From contig CANGKZ010000010.1 in NCBI GenBank assembly GCA_947454705.1, forward strand, positions 62,001-126,000: a stretch of 64,000 nucleotides of DNA. The letters are read 5' to 3'. Below the pieces are notes generated by a model. It saw only the letters and a program-made list of their open reading frames with translations, was not told the DNA's origin and ran no database searches. This document shows, piece after piece, positions 34,862-44,088 of this stretch. This stretch comes from Verrucomicrobiota bacterium. Lineage in GTDB: Bacteria > Verrucomicrobiota > Verrucomicrobiia > Limisphaerales > UBA9464. Positions within the stretch are counted from its first letter, which is position 1; the number at the start of each line of letters is the position of its first letter. The translations under genes and the position numbers were made by a program.

Positions 34862-36220
34862 CTACTCGTATCGCAGCGCCTGGATGGGATCGAGCCGCGC
34901 GGCCTTGAAGGCGGGAATGAGCCCGGCCGTCACGCCGACCGCAGCGCTGAACGCCACTCCCACCACCATGGCCATGGGAGTAATCACGGGGGTGTTTGCC
35001 GACGGTGTCAGCAACTGAAGCACCTCCACAAACCCATAACTCGCGGCCACCCCGAGCAACGCGCCGATCATCGAAACCACGAGGCTTTCCACGAGGATTT
35101 GGATGAAGATGTCCACGCCGGTCGCACCGATCGCCTTGCAAATGCCGATCTCGCGGATGCGTTCATTGATGCTCGCGAGCATGATGTTCATGATGCCAAT
35201 GCCGCCGACGAGCAGGCTGATGGCGGCAATGATGCCACCGCTGAGCCGGGCGTTTTGGATCTGCTTGTTGATGCTTTCGAGCTGATTCTCCTGCGTCTGG
35301 AAGGTGAAGTCCTCGATGCCGTGATGGGTCATCATGAGAACATTCCGCGCCTGTTGCAGCGCGGGTTCCAATTGATCGAGGCTGGCCACCTTCAGATTGA
35401 TGTCGGTCAACCGCGGATCGGGCACGCCGTTCAAATCCCCCACCGCTCGAAACTTCACCCACGCGGTGTAGAGCGGGATGTAAACGGTGTTGTTCTTGGA
35501 CCAGAAGGCCCATCCGCCCTTGCGTCCCCAACCCTTCTGTCGCTTCGGACCCGCCACCGCCTTCTGGGGGCCCTCCTTGGCCTTGAGCGCGGCCTCCTTG
35601 GCGTCCTGCTCGCTCATGTACTTGGTGAACATGCCAATGATGGTGAAGGGCTGTCCGTTGATCAGGATTTGTTCGCCGATGGGGATGATCTCCTTGCCCA
35701 CATCCTCCGGCTTGCCGAAGAGCTCGTCGCGGATGCCGGTGCCGATGACACACACGCTGCGGGCTTCCTCCTCGTCGATGTCGTTGAAGAAGCGTCCGTG
35801 CGCGAGGGTGTGAAGGTTCATGTCGAGAACCTCCTTCCACACGCCGCTGCAGAACTCGGGGCGAAAATTCTTTCCGAGGCGCGACACCGTGGCGTCCTCG
35901 ATGCCCATTTCCGGTGAAACAAGTCGGATGAGCGGGGCGCTTTTTCGCAGGGCCTGGACATCGACCATGGTCTTGCCCGGAGCCTGGTCCTGGAGGTGGT
36001 CCTGCCACGAGGGAACGGGCTGCACGCGGAGCAGCACCTTGTCCACGCCGCCCATGGCGACCATGGCTTCCTTCATGCCGTTCTCCATGCCCTTGATGAT
36101 GGCCGCCATGCCCACCAGCGAGGCCACGCCAAGGATGATGCCCAGCATGGTGAGGAGGCTCCGGAACTTGTGGGACCAGATCTCCTTGAGACCAATCAGG
36201 ACGGTGTTGAAAAGGTTCAT
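34862..36220 (-). CDS. ABC transporter permease, MacB/FtsX type (second of tandem pair)
   Basis: 452 residues. An N-terminal transmembrane helix (about 20-40, LLTMLGIILGVASLVGMAAI) is followed by a large periplasmic MacB-PCD-like domain (about 45-310). Three C-terminal helices follow, within an FtsX domain (IIAAISLLVGGIGIMNIMLASINERIREIGICKAIGA, about 322-358), and the protein ends PIQALRYE as MacB-type permeases do. It lacks a fused ATPase. It starts 12 bp after the stop of its paralogue, in an operon adaptor-ATPase-permease-permease. It probably exports a lipophilic, peptide or lipoprotein substrate; the two permeases may form a heterodimer. Confidence 0.88.
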   Translation of the reverse strand: MNLFNTVLIGLKEIWSHKFRSLLTMLGIILGVASLVGMAAIIKGMENGMKEAMVAMGGVDKVLLRVQPVPSWQDHLQDQAPGKTMVDVQALRKSAPLIRLVSPEMGIEDATVSRLGKNFRPEFCSGVWKEVLDMNLHTLAHGRFFNDIDEEEARSVCVIGTGIRDELFGKPEDVGKEIIPIGEQILINGQPFTIIGMFTKYMSEQDAKEAALKAKEGPQKAVAGPKRQKGWGRKGGWAFWSKNNTVYIPLYTAWVKFRAVGDLNGVPDPRLTDINLKVASLDQLEPALQQARNVLMMTHHGIEDFTFQTQENQLESINKQIQNARLSGGIIAAISLLVGGIGIMNIMLASINERIREIGICKAIGATGVDIFIQILVESLVVSMIGALLGVAASYGFVEVLQLLTPSANTPVITPMAMVVGVAFSAAVGVTAGLIPAFKAARLDPIQALRYE

Positions 36221-36232
36221 CCGGTGCGGGGA

Positions 36233-37618
36233 TCAGTCGTAACGGAGCGACTGGATGACGTTCATTCGCGCCGCCTTCAAGGCCGGGAAGAGTCCGGCGA
36301 GGACTCCGATGACCGCGCTGGCCGCGAAGGCCATGGCCATGGCGCCGACGGTCAGGATCGGCGCGTTGTCGGTGGGGGTAAAGGCCACGATGAGCTGGAT
36401 CAATCCGTAACTGGCCACCAACCCGGCGAGGCCGCCAATCACGGCGATGACCGTGCTCTCGACCACAATCTGGGTGAAGATGTCGAGCGCCCCCGCGCCC
36501 ACGGCCTTGCGAATGCCGATCTCACGAATGCGTTCGCTGATGCTCGCGAGCATGATGTTCATGATGCCGATGCCGCCCACGAGCAGGCTGATGCCGGCGA
36601 TCAATCCGCCGCTGAGGCGCGCGTTCTTGATAAACACATTGATCTGCTCCGCCCAATCCTCCTGCGTGCGGAAGTTGAAATCCTCGATGCCGCGGTGCCG
36701 GACCATCATCACGTTGCGGATCTCACTCAGAGCGAGTTCCAGTTTTGATACATCGCGCACCTTGATTTCCATTTCGCTCAGGCGCTTGTCGGAAGGCCTA
36801 TTGGTCTGACCGGAGAGGAGTTTGATCCACATCGTGTTCAGCGGCATGTACACGGTGTTGTTCTTGATCCAGAAGGCGAATCCGCCTCGACGGTTGCCGT
36901 TCCATCCGCGCATGCGCTTGGGACCGGTGACGTTGTTGGTGAGCCCTTTCGCGCGACGCTCCTCTTCCTCGGCCTTGCGCAGCAGACGCGCCTTGCGGTC
37001 GGAGTCGCTTTCGTACCGTTCGAACATGCCGATCACGGTGAACGGGTAGCCATTGACCGTGAGGGTGCGGCCGATGGGGATGACTTCCTCGCCCGTTTCA
37101 TCGGGATTGCCCCAGAGTTCGTCACGAATGCCGGTGCCGATCACACACACGGAGCGGGCGAGTTCATCGTCCACCTCGTTGAAGCAGCGCCCGTGCTCGA
37201 GTTTGTGCTCCATCATTTCCAACTGCACCGGCCAGACGCCGGCGGTGGACCAGGTGCGCACGGACTTGCCGTTGGCGCCGATGGTCGGGGGCGGATCGAG
37301 CCGCATCTCGGGAGAAATCTTCAACACCTCGGGGGCGTTGTTTTGGATCGCGTACACGTCGCCCAGAGTGACTCCGGTGGCGAAGTCGCGGAGGTGGCGT
37401 TGTTCTACCGGAACGGGCTGGGATTCGATGCGGAATTTTTGCAGTCCGCCCACGGCCACCAAGGCTTCGCGGGATCCTTTTTCCATTCCCTCCACCAGGG
37501 CGCTCATGGCCACCAGAGAGGACACGCCCAGGATGATCCCGAGCATGGTAAGCAGGCTCCGGAACTTGTGTGCCCAGATTTCCTTGAAGCCGACTGCGAT
37601 GGCGTTCCAAAGGCCCAT
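36233..37618 (-). CDS. ABC transporter permease, MacB/FtsX type (first of tandem pair)
   Basis: A 461-residue paralogue of the next gene. It has the same N-terminal helix (LLTMLGIILGVSSLVAMSAL), a large periplasmic domain with the shared GGFAFWIKNNTVYMPLNTMW stretch, an FtsX core (GISLLVGGIGIMNIMLASISERIREIGIRKAVGA) and a terminal VIQSLRYD. It is 62 bp downstream of the ATPase gene. The pair arose by tandem duplication and has since diverged, mostly in the periplasmic domain. Confidence 0.88.
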   Translation of the reverse strand: MGLWNAIAVGFKEIWAHKFRSLLTMLGIILGVSSLVAMSALVEGMEKGSREALVAVGGLQKFRIESQPVPVEQRHLRDFATGVTLGDVYAIQNNAPEVLKISPEMRLDPPPTIGANGKSVRTWSTAGVWPVQLEMMEHKLEHGRCFNEVDDELARSVCVIGTGIRDELWGNPDETGEEVIPIGRTLTVNGYPFTVIGMFERYESDSDRKARLLRKAEEEERRAKGLTNNVTGPKRMRGWNGNRRGGFAFWIKNNTVYMPLNTMWIKLLSGQTNRPSDKRLSEMEIKVRDVSKLELALSEIRNVMMVRHRGIEDFNFRTQEDWAEQINVFIKNARLSGGLIAGISLLVGGIGIMNIMLASISERIREIGIRKAVGAGALDIFTQIVVESTVIAVIGGLAGLVASYGLIQLIVAFTPTDNAPILTVGAMAMAFAASAVIGVLAGLFPALKAARMNVIQSLRYD

Positions 37619-37680
37619 GTCAGATCAAAACGATTCGAATCAATTCGAGTTCAGCTCAACTCAACTTCAACGCAACCAGA

Positions 37681-38415
37681 TCAATGAGCAGCTGCGGCAC
37701 CGGCGCCGGCCACTTTGCGGTCCAGACCGGCGAGTCGTGCGTCCACCTTGTCGGCGATCTTTCCGTTGCGGATTTCGATACGACGCGGCGTGACGGCGGC
37801 GATTTCGGGGTTGTGCGTCACCAGCATCACGGTGCGCCCCTGACGGCTGAGGTTGCGGAAGAGTTCGAGAATGATTTCGCCAGTGTGGGTGTCGAGGTTG
37901 CCCGTGGGTTCATCGGCGAAGATGATCTTGGGATCGTTCACCAGCGCCCGCGCGATGGCGACGCGCTGCTGCTGTCCACCGGAGAGCTGCGACGGACGAT
38001 TCTTGAGGCGGTTTCCCAATTCCACGAGCTCCAGCGCCTTCAAGGCACGCTCGCGCCGTTCGCGTCCGCTGACGCCGGAGTAAATCATCGGGAGCTCCAC
38101 GTTTTGAACCACGTTGAGCTTCGGGAGCAGATTGAAGAACTGGAAGACGAAGCCGATTTTGCGGTTTCGAATTTGAGCCAGCTGACTGGTGGAGGCTTTT
38201 TGGATCTCCACGCCATCGAGCTTGATGGTGCCGCGGCTCGGGGAATCGAGGCAGCCGAGGATGTGCATCAGCGTGGACTTGCCGCTGCCGGAAGGTCCGA
38301 TGATGGAGCAGAACTCGCCGGCTTCGATGTCGAGGGTGACGTCGTCCAGCGCGCGGATCTCCTCGCCACCGAGGTGGTAGATCTTGCTGACGTTGCGGAG
38401 TTCGAGGAGGGCCAC
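37681..38415 (-). CDS. ABC transporter ATP-binding protein, MacB/LolD type
   Basis: 244 residues, a complete ATPase: Walker [10 protein letters not shown] (about 41-49), Q-loop [12 protein letters not shown], signature [15 protein letters not shown] (about 142-156), Walker [14 protein letters not shown], and H-loop VTHNPE. The [12 protein letters not shown] form is characteristic of the LolD/MacB/FtsE group. A C-terminal tail of about 20 residues ([12 protein letters not shown]) is low complexity. It lies between the adaptor (81-bp gap) and the first permease (62-bp gap) and should energise both permeases. Confidence 0.93.
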   Translation of the reverse strand: MALLELRNVSKIYHLGGEEIRALDDVTLDIEAGEFCSIIGPSGSGKSTLMHILGCLDSPSRGTIKLDGVEIQKASTSQLAQIRNRKIGFVFQFFNLLPKLNVVQNVELPMIYSGVSGRERRERALKALELVELGNRLKNRPSQLSGGQQQRVAIARALVNDPKIIFADEPTGNLDTHTGEIILELFRNLSRQGRTVMLVTHNPEIAAVTPRRIEIRNGKIADKVDARLAGLDRKVAGAGAAAAH

Positions 38416-38496
38416 GGGATCAGTGGGAAAAAAGACTTCAGAACCGAAGGAAACGAAATGAAACCAGGGCTCCGATCGGCGTTAGCTCAGCGCAAT

Positions 38497-39690
38497 TTAA
38501 CGGGTCACCGTGGGCGACTTGGAGGTGGCCGGACCGGAAGCCGCCGGTTTGGGCGAGAATCCAGCGACCACCGGGGCGGCGGTGGCCTTGGCGTTCTTGG
38601 CCTTGTCTTCGAAGGCCACCACATCGCCCGCCTTCAACCCGCCGGTGACTTCGGCAAAGAAGTAATCGCTCACGCCGATGGTGATCACGCGTCGCTCCCA
38701 TTCCTCGCCCGACTTCACCCAGGCGTAGCGTTCCTGCTGCTTGAGCTCGGGGTTGTACTCGGTGAACACGGCGGCGAGCGGAGCGGCCACCACGTTTTCA
38801 GCACTGGCCACGGGAATCGAAATGTTGGCGGTCATGCCCGGGCGGACCCGCTTGTCCACGTCCTTGAGCAGGATCCGGGCGGCGAAGCCCTTGATGTTGT
38901 TCTTGATCGTCGCCTGCGGGGCCACGCGCTCCACCTTGCCGATGATCTTCAACCCGGGAACCGCCTCGACGGTCACTTCCACGTCCTGGTTCATGTGGAG
39001 CCGGGTGACGTCCGCCTGATTGATGTGGGCGTTGATGATGAGGTCGTTCAGGTTCGCGATCGTGAGAATCTCCGTACCAGAATTGAAACCACCGGAACCG
39101 CTGACCGCCTGTCCCACCGAGACCGGACGGGTGAGGACCGTGCAGTCGAAGGGTGCAGTCACGCGGGTTTTCAGGAGCTGGTATTCGATCAGGTCGAGCG
39201 CCTTCTGCGTGTTGCTGAGGCTGTTCTTGGCCAGGTCGAAGGTGGTGCGGGAGTCGTCATAGACTTCCTGGGCAACCAGGTGGCCTTTGAAAAGTTCCTC
39301 GGCGCGACGGAAATTTCGCTCGGCCTGCTCCAATTCGAGGCGGGAGCGTTCAATCGAATTCTTCTGGGAGCTCTGCTGGATGCGAAGATCGCGATCGTCG
39401 AGCTGGAACATGAGGTCGCCCTGCTTGACCGAATCACCTACGTCCACGGGCAGCTTCTCAATCTTGCCGTTCACCTCGGGACGCACGCTGACCTGATCGG
39501 CAGGCACGATTTCACCCGCCGCGCTGACCGCGAAGCGGATGTTGCGCGTCTCGACGGTCGCCTCGACCGGACGCGCATTGGCAGCGGCCGCAGCCTTGGT
39601 GGCCACCTGCTCCTGCTGCCAGCGCGTCCAGCCCACCCAGCCGCCTCCGCCCAAGATCAGGACGGCCAAAAGAATCCCCAGTGACTTCAT
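38497..39690 (-). CDS. Periplasmic adaptor (membrane fusion protein) of a MacAB-like exporter
   Basis: 397 residues: an N-terminal membrane helix (ILLAVLILGGGGWVGW), a barrel-sandwich lipoyl half (EIVPADQVSVRPEVNGKIEKLPVDVGDSVKQGDLMFQLD), an alpha-hairpin coiled coil (about 95-175), the second lipoyl half (VTAPFDCTVLTRPVSVGQ), and beta-barrel and membrane-proximal domains to the end. This is the MacA/HlyD fold that links an inner-membrane exporter to a TolC-type channel. It is first in the exporter operon and divergent from the M48 protease gene. Confidence 0.9.
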   Translation of the reverse strand: MKSLGILLAVLILGGGGWVGWTRWQQEQVATKAAAAANARPVEATVETRNIRFAVSAAGEIVPADQVSVRPEVNGKIEKLPVDVGDSVKQGDLMFQLDDRDLRIQQSSQKNSIERSRLELEQAERNFRRAEELFKGHLVAQEVYDDSRTTFDLAKNSLSNTQKALDLIEYQLLKTRVTAPFDCTVLTRPVSVGQAVSGSGGFNSGTEILTIANLNDLIINAHINQADVTRLHMNQDVEVTVEAVPGLKIIGKVERVAPQATIKNNIKGFAARILLKDVDKRVRPGMTANISIPVASAENVVAAPLAAVFTEYNPELKQQERYAWVKSGEEWERRVITIGVSDYFFAEVTGGLKAGDVVAFEDKAKNAKATAAPVVAGFSPKPAASGPATSKSPTVTR

Positions 39691-39737
39691 GCGTTGTTCC
39701 GAAGAAATACCATTAATACGTAGGCGTGCAATTCAGG

Positions 39738-39777
39738 ATTGCGACCGGGCATTGTGTTTTAACGTTCCGGTCGCGAT
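39738..39777. promoter_or_regulatory. Interrupted palindrome in a divergent promoter region
   Basis: ATTGCGACCGG (39738-39748) and CCGGTCGCGAT (39767-39777) are inverted copies with one mismatch, 18 bp apart. The element ends 15 bp before the M48 protease ATG and lies within the 102-bp divergent gap to the adaptor gene. It may be an operator or a leader hairpin; no adjacent regulator gene points to its binder. Confidence 0.45.
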
Positions 39778-39792
39778 CGTCCTTAGACCGCA

Positions 39793-41052
39793 ATGCGTTC
39801 AAACGAATTCATCCCGATTTTAGCCGCAAGTCTGGTGATTGCCCGCTGGGCTGCTGAAACCTTTCTGTCCGGGCTGAACCGGCGGCACGTAAACGCGCAC
39901 GCCGGCGCGGTGCCGGAGGCGTTTCGTGACACCGTGGATGCGCCGACCTACGCGCAATCCGTCGAGTACACGCTGACGAAGTCGCGATTCGGCATCCTGG
40001 AAGACACCTGGGGCACCTTGATTCTGCTGCTGGCCCTGTTCACCCCGGTGGTGCCGGGGGTGTTCTCCGCGTTTCGCGATCGTTTTGGGGACGGGGTGGT
40101 GACCGATGCCTGCTGGCTGTTTTCCGTGGGAATGCTGCTCTCGATCCCGGAACTGCCTTTCTCGTGGTGGCAGCAATTCCGCATTGAATCTCGGTTTGGC
40201 TTTAATCAGTCGACCCAGGGCACGTGGTGGATGGACCGGGTCAAGGGGCTGCTGCTGGGCGCGATTCTGGGCATTCCCCTGCTCATGCTGCTGCTGAAGC
40301 TGGTGAGCTGGCTCGGGGATTCGTGGTGGATCGCGGGATGGGCCGTGATGCTCGGGTTCCAACTCCTGATGACCGTGCTGGCTCCGCTGGTGATCCTGCC
40401 GTTGTTCAACAAGCTCACTCCCCTTCCCGATGGCTCCCTGCGGGATCGGTTGCTGAAACTCGGCGAACGAACCGGATTTTCCGCGCGATCCATTTTGGTC
40501 ATGGATGGAAGCCGTCGATCGAGCCACTCCAACGCGTTTTTTACCGGATTTGGTTCATTCCGGAAAATCGTCCTGTTCGACACGTTGATCAACCAGCTGA
40601 CCGAGCCCGAGCTGGAAGCGGTGCTGGCGCACGAGGTGGGACACTACAAGCGCGGTCACATTCCCAAGATGCTGCTGGGGTCGGCGGCCATGACTTTCCT
40701 CGGGTTTGCCTGCGTGGCCTGGCTGGCGCGACAGCCGGAATTCACCGGGGCGTTTGGTTTTCCTGCCGGATCCGGACTCGCTCCGGCGCTGCTTTGCTTC
40801 GGGCTGCTTGGCGGAACGGTCACCTTTTGGACCGGACCGTTGATGAATCGGTGGTCACGCAAACACGAATTCGAGGCCGATCGCTATGCGGCCGACGCCA
40901 TGGGGGAAAATCAGTCTCTGATCGGCGCCCTGCGGAAACTGTCCGAGAAGAATCTCTCCAATCTGACCCCGCATCCCCTGTTCAGCGCGTGGCACTACTC
41001 GCATCCGACGCTGGTGGAGCGGGAACAGGCGTTGGTCCCAGCGAAGGGGTGA
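39793..41052 (+). CDS. M48 family metalloprotease (Ste24/CAAX prenyl protease type)
   Basis: A 419-residue polytopic zinc protease. It begins with membrane segments, then the family N-terminal YTLTKSRFGILEDTW region, several helices, and the zinc site HEVGHYKRGH (His ligands near 280 and 284) with the third ligand Glu in EFEADRYAAD (about 359). This long form with an extended N-terminal membrane domain is the Ste24 type, rather than the shorter HtpX. In bacteria it is presumed to act in membrane protein quality control. The gene is followed by repeat A and the octad array, then a terminator shared with the convergent pseudopilin gene. Confidence 0.92.
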   Translation: MRSNEFIPILAASLVIARWAAETFLSGLNRRHVNAHAGAVPEAFRDTVDAPTYAQSVEYTLTKSRFGILEDTWGTLILLLALFTPVVPGVFSAFRDRFGDGVVTDACWLFSVGMLLSIPELPFSWWQQFRIESRFGFNQSTQGTWWMDRVKGLLLGAILGIPLLMLLLKLVSWLGDSWWIAGWAVMLGFQLLMTVLAPLVILPLFNKLTPLPDGSLRDRLLKLGERTGFSARSILVMDGSRRSSHSNAFFTGFGSFRKIVLFDTLINQLTEPELEAVLAHEVGHYKRGHIPKMLLGSAAMTFLGFACVAWLARQPEFTGAFGFPAGSGLAPALLCFGLLGGTVTFWTGPLMNRWSRKHEFEADRYAADAMGENQSLIGALRKLSEKNLSNLTPHPLFSAWHYSHPTLVEREQALVPAKG

Positions 41053-41101
41053 TCGCATCGTTGCGCACCTGCAGTTCCGTTCCATGTGCAGGCTTGCAAC
41101 C

Positions 41102-41210
41102 GGGCAACGACGACGCTTGCGCTGGTCGTTTTGAAGTATCGGCAGAGCGGCAGCTCTGCCCTACCCCACGACGGTAGGGCGGTGTTGCTGCGCCGCCGTA
41201 ACTGTACTCC
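41102..41210. repeat. Dispersed two-hairpin repeat A, copy 2
   Basis: It matches 2121-2229 along its length. Hairpin 1 is GGCAGAG-CGGCAG-CTCTGCC (41141-41160). Hairpin 2 is GGCGGTG-TTGCTG-CGCCGCC, with one G-T wobble. It lies just after the M48 protease stop and, as in copy 1, is followed by octad units. Confidence 0.8.
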
Positions 41211-41242
41211 CCTTCAACGCTTCAACTTTTCGACCCTTCAAC
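41211..41242. repeat. Octad TTCAAC array
   Basis: CCTTCAAC/GCTTCAAC/TTTTCGAC/CCTTCAAC, period exactly 8, directly after repeat A. Confidence 0.85.
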
Positions 41243-41257
41243 TTCCGCGCGTAGGCC

Positions 41258-41296
41258 GAAAAAAAGTCCGAAGCGCGTTACGCTTCGGACTCTTTT
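41258..41296 (-). terminator. Rho-independent terminator of the pseudopilin gene (possibly bidirectional)
   Basis: A perfect 11-bp stem AGTCCGAAGCG/CGCTTCGGACT with loop CGTTA (41265-41291). On the minus strand it is followed by a run of T (seven A on the plus strand just left of the stem), as expected for the pseudopilin gene ending at 41348. On the plus strand it is followed by CTTTT, so it may also stop transcripts from the M48 gene. Confidence 0.85.
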
Positions 41297-41326
41297 CGCC
41301 TTTTGCCTTTTTACTTTTGCCTTCGG
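41292..41326. repeat. Heptad micro-tandem array (TTTTGCC type)
   Basis: CTTTTCG/CCTTTTG/CCTTTTT/ACTTTTG/CCTTCGG, five units of 7 bp; the complement of the AAGGCAA array at 22050. It sits between the terminator and the pseudopilin stop codon. Confidence 0.8.
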
Positions 41327-41347
41327 CGCCCGGGGCCGCCGCTCGCG

Positions 41348-41779
41348 TCACTTGTCGGGGATCGTGATCACGGCGCCGGCCTCGATGGTCATCTTCGACA
41401 TCTTCAGGCGCGACGGGGTGGTGGCGGTGGGCTGCTGGCCGACGGGATTGATGTTGTAAGTCTCACCCACCACCGCAGGCGGGAACTTTCCGTTCTGGAA
41501 ATAAGGCGAGAGGTCGGTCTCGGTCGGGGTCTCGTTGTCGCCCTTTTTGTGCTCGGCGGCCCAGAGCTGCTTCTGGTTATCGATGACCCGCAGGTTCTGG
41601 ATGATGCTGTTGTAGCGCGCCGTGGCCAGGGAACCGTTGATGTTGGGGATCGCCACCATCGCCAGGAGGCCAATGATCATGATGACGATCATGATCTCGA
41701 TCAGGGTGAACCCGGAGCGGAGACCCGTAAGCCGGCGGTTGCGGGAATCGGGGCGGTTCGTGCGGAGATTCAAGTGCAT
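41348..41779 (-). CDS. Type II secretion-like pseudopilin
   Basis: 143 residues from the ATG at 41779 (MHLNLRTNRPDSRNRR); the longer track ORF adds a Pro/Gly-rich non-coding-looking stretch. A basic leader of about 22 residues precedes the class III signal GFTLIEIMIVIMIIGLLAMVAIP, with Glu at position 5 of the mature protein as needed for assembly. The short C-terminal domain ends ITIPDK. It resembles GspG-like major pseudopilins, though calcium-site residues are not obvious. It is monocistronic, with its own terminator; no gsp genes are nearby. Confidence 0.88.
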   Translation of the reverse strand: MHLNLRTNRPDSRNRRLTGLRSGFTLIEIMIVIMIIGLLAMVAIPNINGSLATARYNSIIQNLRVIDNQKQLWAAEHKKGDNETPTETDLSPYFQNGKFPPAVVGETYNINPVGQQPTATTPSRLKMSKMTIEAGAVITIPDK

Positions 41780-42005
41780 GGTGTCGTGAATTAAAGCTGG
41801 TCCCGAGGGGCCTGGAGAACAAACACCACCGCGACCAAAAGGTTGCGGACGAAGGGGTGTCCCCGGACTCGGATACATCGGGCGAACCAGGAAACGGTAA
41901 CGCGGGCGGCTTCGGATTCAATGGCCATTTCCGCACGAACCCCTCCGCGGAAACCAGATGGTGGTTGTGGACACCCCGGGGCATCGCTATTTCCTCCACG
42001 CCGCA

Positions 42006-44066
42006 ATGTCCTCGTCCCCGTCGTCATCCGCCAAATCCTTTCAGCGCGTCTCCGCGCCGACGCCGCTGTCCTGGCGGCTGTGGCTGGCCGTGTCGGCCGG
42101 GGCCACGCTCGCAGGACTCGGGCTCTCGGCCTTGGGCCGTCTCGACCGCGGAGGATACAGCGTCGCACTCGCCCTGGCCGTCCTGGCTTTTGGCAATCTT
42201 TGGGGACACGAACTCCGCGCCTCGCTCCACCACGCGACTTCCCGCGTCCGCCGATGGCGTCGCCCCGCACCCCTTGGGTTCCTGATCCTGTTCGCCGCGG
42301 TCGGCCTGGGCGGGGCCATGCACGCGCCGGTGAATTACGATACCCTGTGGTACCGGCTCCCCCGCGTGCTGCATTGGCTGGCCGACGGCCGCTGGCACTG
42401 GATCGACACCCAGGAGCTTCGACTCAATGTCATCTCCACCGGTATGGAATGGCTTTGGGCCCCGCTGGTCGCCGCCACGAAGTCGGATCGACTGCTCTTC
42501 CTCCCGAATTGGATCAGCTTTGCCCTGCTCCCGGGCGCGGTGTTCAGCACGTTCGTCCGCCTCGGAGTCTCCCCGCGCACCGCGTGGTGGTGGATGTGGC
42601 TGCTCCCCGCAGGATGGATCTACGCGTTCCAAGCGGGCAGCGCCGGCAACGACGCCTATTCCACCGTGTACGCGTTGCTGATGGTTAATATGGCGCTGCG
42701 TTCCCGGACGCCGGGCCGCGAATCCGACTGGCACTGGGCCATGCTCGCCGTGGCCCTGCTCACCAACGCCAAACAGAGCAATGCCCCACTCGGCCTTCTT
42801 TGGCTGATGGCCGCACTGCCGGGATGGCGCATCGCCGTCCAGCGGCCCTGGACCACGCTCGGCGTGGCGGTTTGCGGAGCCCTGGTGTCGATGATTCCCA
42901 CCACCGCGTTGAACTTGCACCACACCGGGAACTGGATGGGCTGGTCGCGGGAGCAACAAATCTGGGTTCCGTTCAAACCCTGGGTGGCGGTGATCACCAA
43001 CACGGTTCTCATTTCGATCCACAACCTGCTGCCACCCATCGTCCCCGGAACCGGGGCCTGGAACGCGTGGATGGCCCATCTTTCCGATCCGGCAACGTCC
43101 CTGGGACAGCACCTCCGCGGCTTCGAATTCTTTGGGCACATCCCCCAGGCCATCACCGAGGCCCGCGCAGGTTTGGGTCCCGTGTTGGTCCTTTTGGCGG
43201 GCTGGATTGCCGGAGCGCGCGTCTTTGGAAAATCGAAGCCTTCGCTCCGAACCCAATCGATCCGGCAATCCACCCGATGGATCCGGTGGTCGTTGTGGCC
43301 GGTGTTGGTGTTGTTTCTTTCCACCATGGGATGCCGCGAACCGGCGCGCTACCTGGCCACCTACTACCCGTTCCTGCTGGTGTTCGCCCTCGGGGCCACG
43401 GCTCCGCTGGGCCTGTTGAGAAGCCCTGCGTGGCGACGGGCCGTCACGGGCACCATTGCCGTTTCGATCCTGCTCGTGCTGGTGTCGCGGCAGCGTCCGA
43501 TCCTCACCACGCCCGGCGTGACCGGATGGCTGGCGGAACACGCTCCGTTCGGGCGCAACCTCTGGGCCAAGATCCAACGGAAACAGGAAGACCACCTCGC
43601 CGAAGGCAACCGGCTGGAACCGGTGCTGGACGCCGTCCGAAACGAACGCGTCATCGGATTCGCGGCCAAATCCACCGGGGAAGTCCGGCTCTGGGAACCC
43701 ATGGGAACTCGCCGCGTGGTGCACGTGCCGCCGCATGTCACGGCGGATCAAATTCGGTCCCAGGGGGTCCGCCGGGTCATCGTCAATGACATCGCCGCCG
43801 TCGAAGAGGGAGACCGCGATGGAATGGAATGGGCGCGAAAACGCGGTGGAATCGTGGTGACCGCCTATCCGCTCTCCACCACCGAAGCCGCCGCCCGGTC
43901 GGCCCGGGGGGAGACCCTCGACCTCGAAGGCCTCGCCCGCGGACGCGCCAAGCCGGGCGAGACTCCGCCGGTGGACAATTTGTACGTGGTGGATCTGACC
44001 GAGTCGGTTCCAGCCAAGGCCAGTGTTCCAAGAACGCGACTTGAACCCCCGGCACTGCGCCAGTAA
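42006..44066 (+). CDS. GT39-like polytopic membrane protein (putative glycosyltransferase)
   Basis: 686 residues from the ATG at 42006 (MSSSPSSSAKS). There are about 11-12 hydrophobic helices and a soluble C-terminal domain (about 520-686). The first periplasmic loop has APVNYDTLWYRLPRVLHWLADGRWHW, where the Asp after NY sits where the catalytic Asp lies in GT-C enzymes of the PMT/ArnT type (GT39/GT83). This suggests transfer of a sugar from a polyprenyl-phosphate donor. The gene at 45841 is a paralogue. Next gene begins 22 bp downstream. Acceptor unknown. Confidence 0.75.
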   Translation: MSSSPSSSAKSFQRVSAPTPLSWRLWLAVSAGATLAGLGLSALGRLDRGGYSVALALAVLAFGNLWGHELRASLHHATSRVRRWRRPAPLGFLILFAAVGLGGAMHAPVNYDTLWYRLPRVLHWLADGRWHWIDTQELRLNVISTGMEWLWAPLVAATKSDRLLFLPNWISFALLPGAVFSTFVRLGVSPRTAWWWMWLLPAGWIYAFQAGSAGNDAYSTVYALLMVNMALRSRTPGRESDWHWAMLAVALLTNAKQSNAPLGLLWLMAALPGWRIAVQRPWTTLGVAVCGALVSMIPTTALNLHHTGNWMGWSREQQIWVPFKPWVAVITNTVLISIHNLLPPIVPGTGAWNAWMAHLSDPATSLGQHLRGFEFFGHIPQAITEARAGLGPVLVLLAGWIAGARVFGKSKPSLRTQSIRQSTRWIRWSLWPVLVLFLSTMGCREPARYLATYYPFLLVFALGATAPLGLLRSPAWRRAVTGTIAVSILLVLVSRQRPILTTPGVTGWLAEHAPFGRNLWAKIQRKQEDHLAEGNRLEPVLDAVRNERVIGFAAKSTGEVRLWEPMGTRRVVHVPPHVTADQIRSQGVRRVIVNDIAAVEEGDRDGMEWARKRGGIVVTAYPLSTTEAAARSARGETLDLEGLARGRAKPGETPPVDNLYVVDLTESVPAKASVPRTRLEPPALRQ

Positions 44067-44088
44067 CACTCCCGAAGATTTTTTACTC

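Noticed and set aside
44023-44088. N-terminal extension FQERDLNPRHCASN of the GT2 ORF, resembling translated tRNA-complement sequence
   Set aside because: The DNA GCGACTTGAACCCCCGGC looks like the complement of a T-arm, but the T-stem does not pair properly and no cloverleaf can be drawn, so I do not call a tRNA. The GT2 start is set at 44089.
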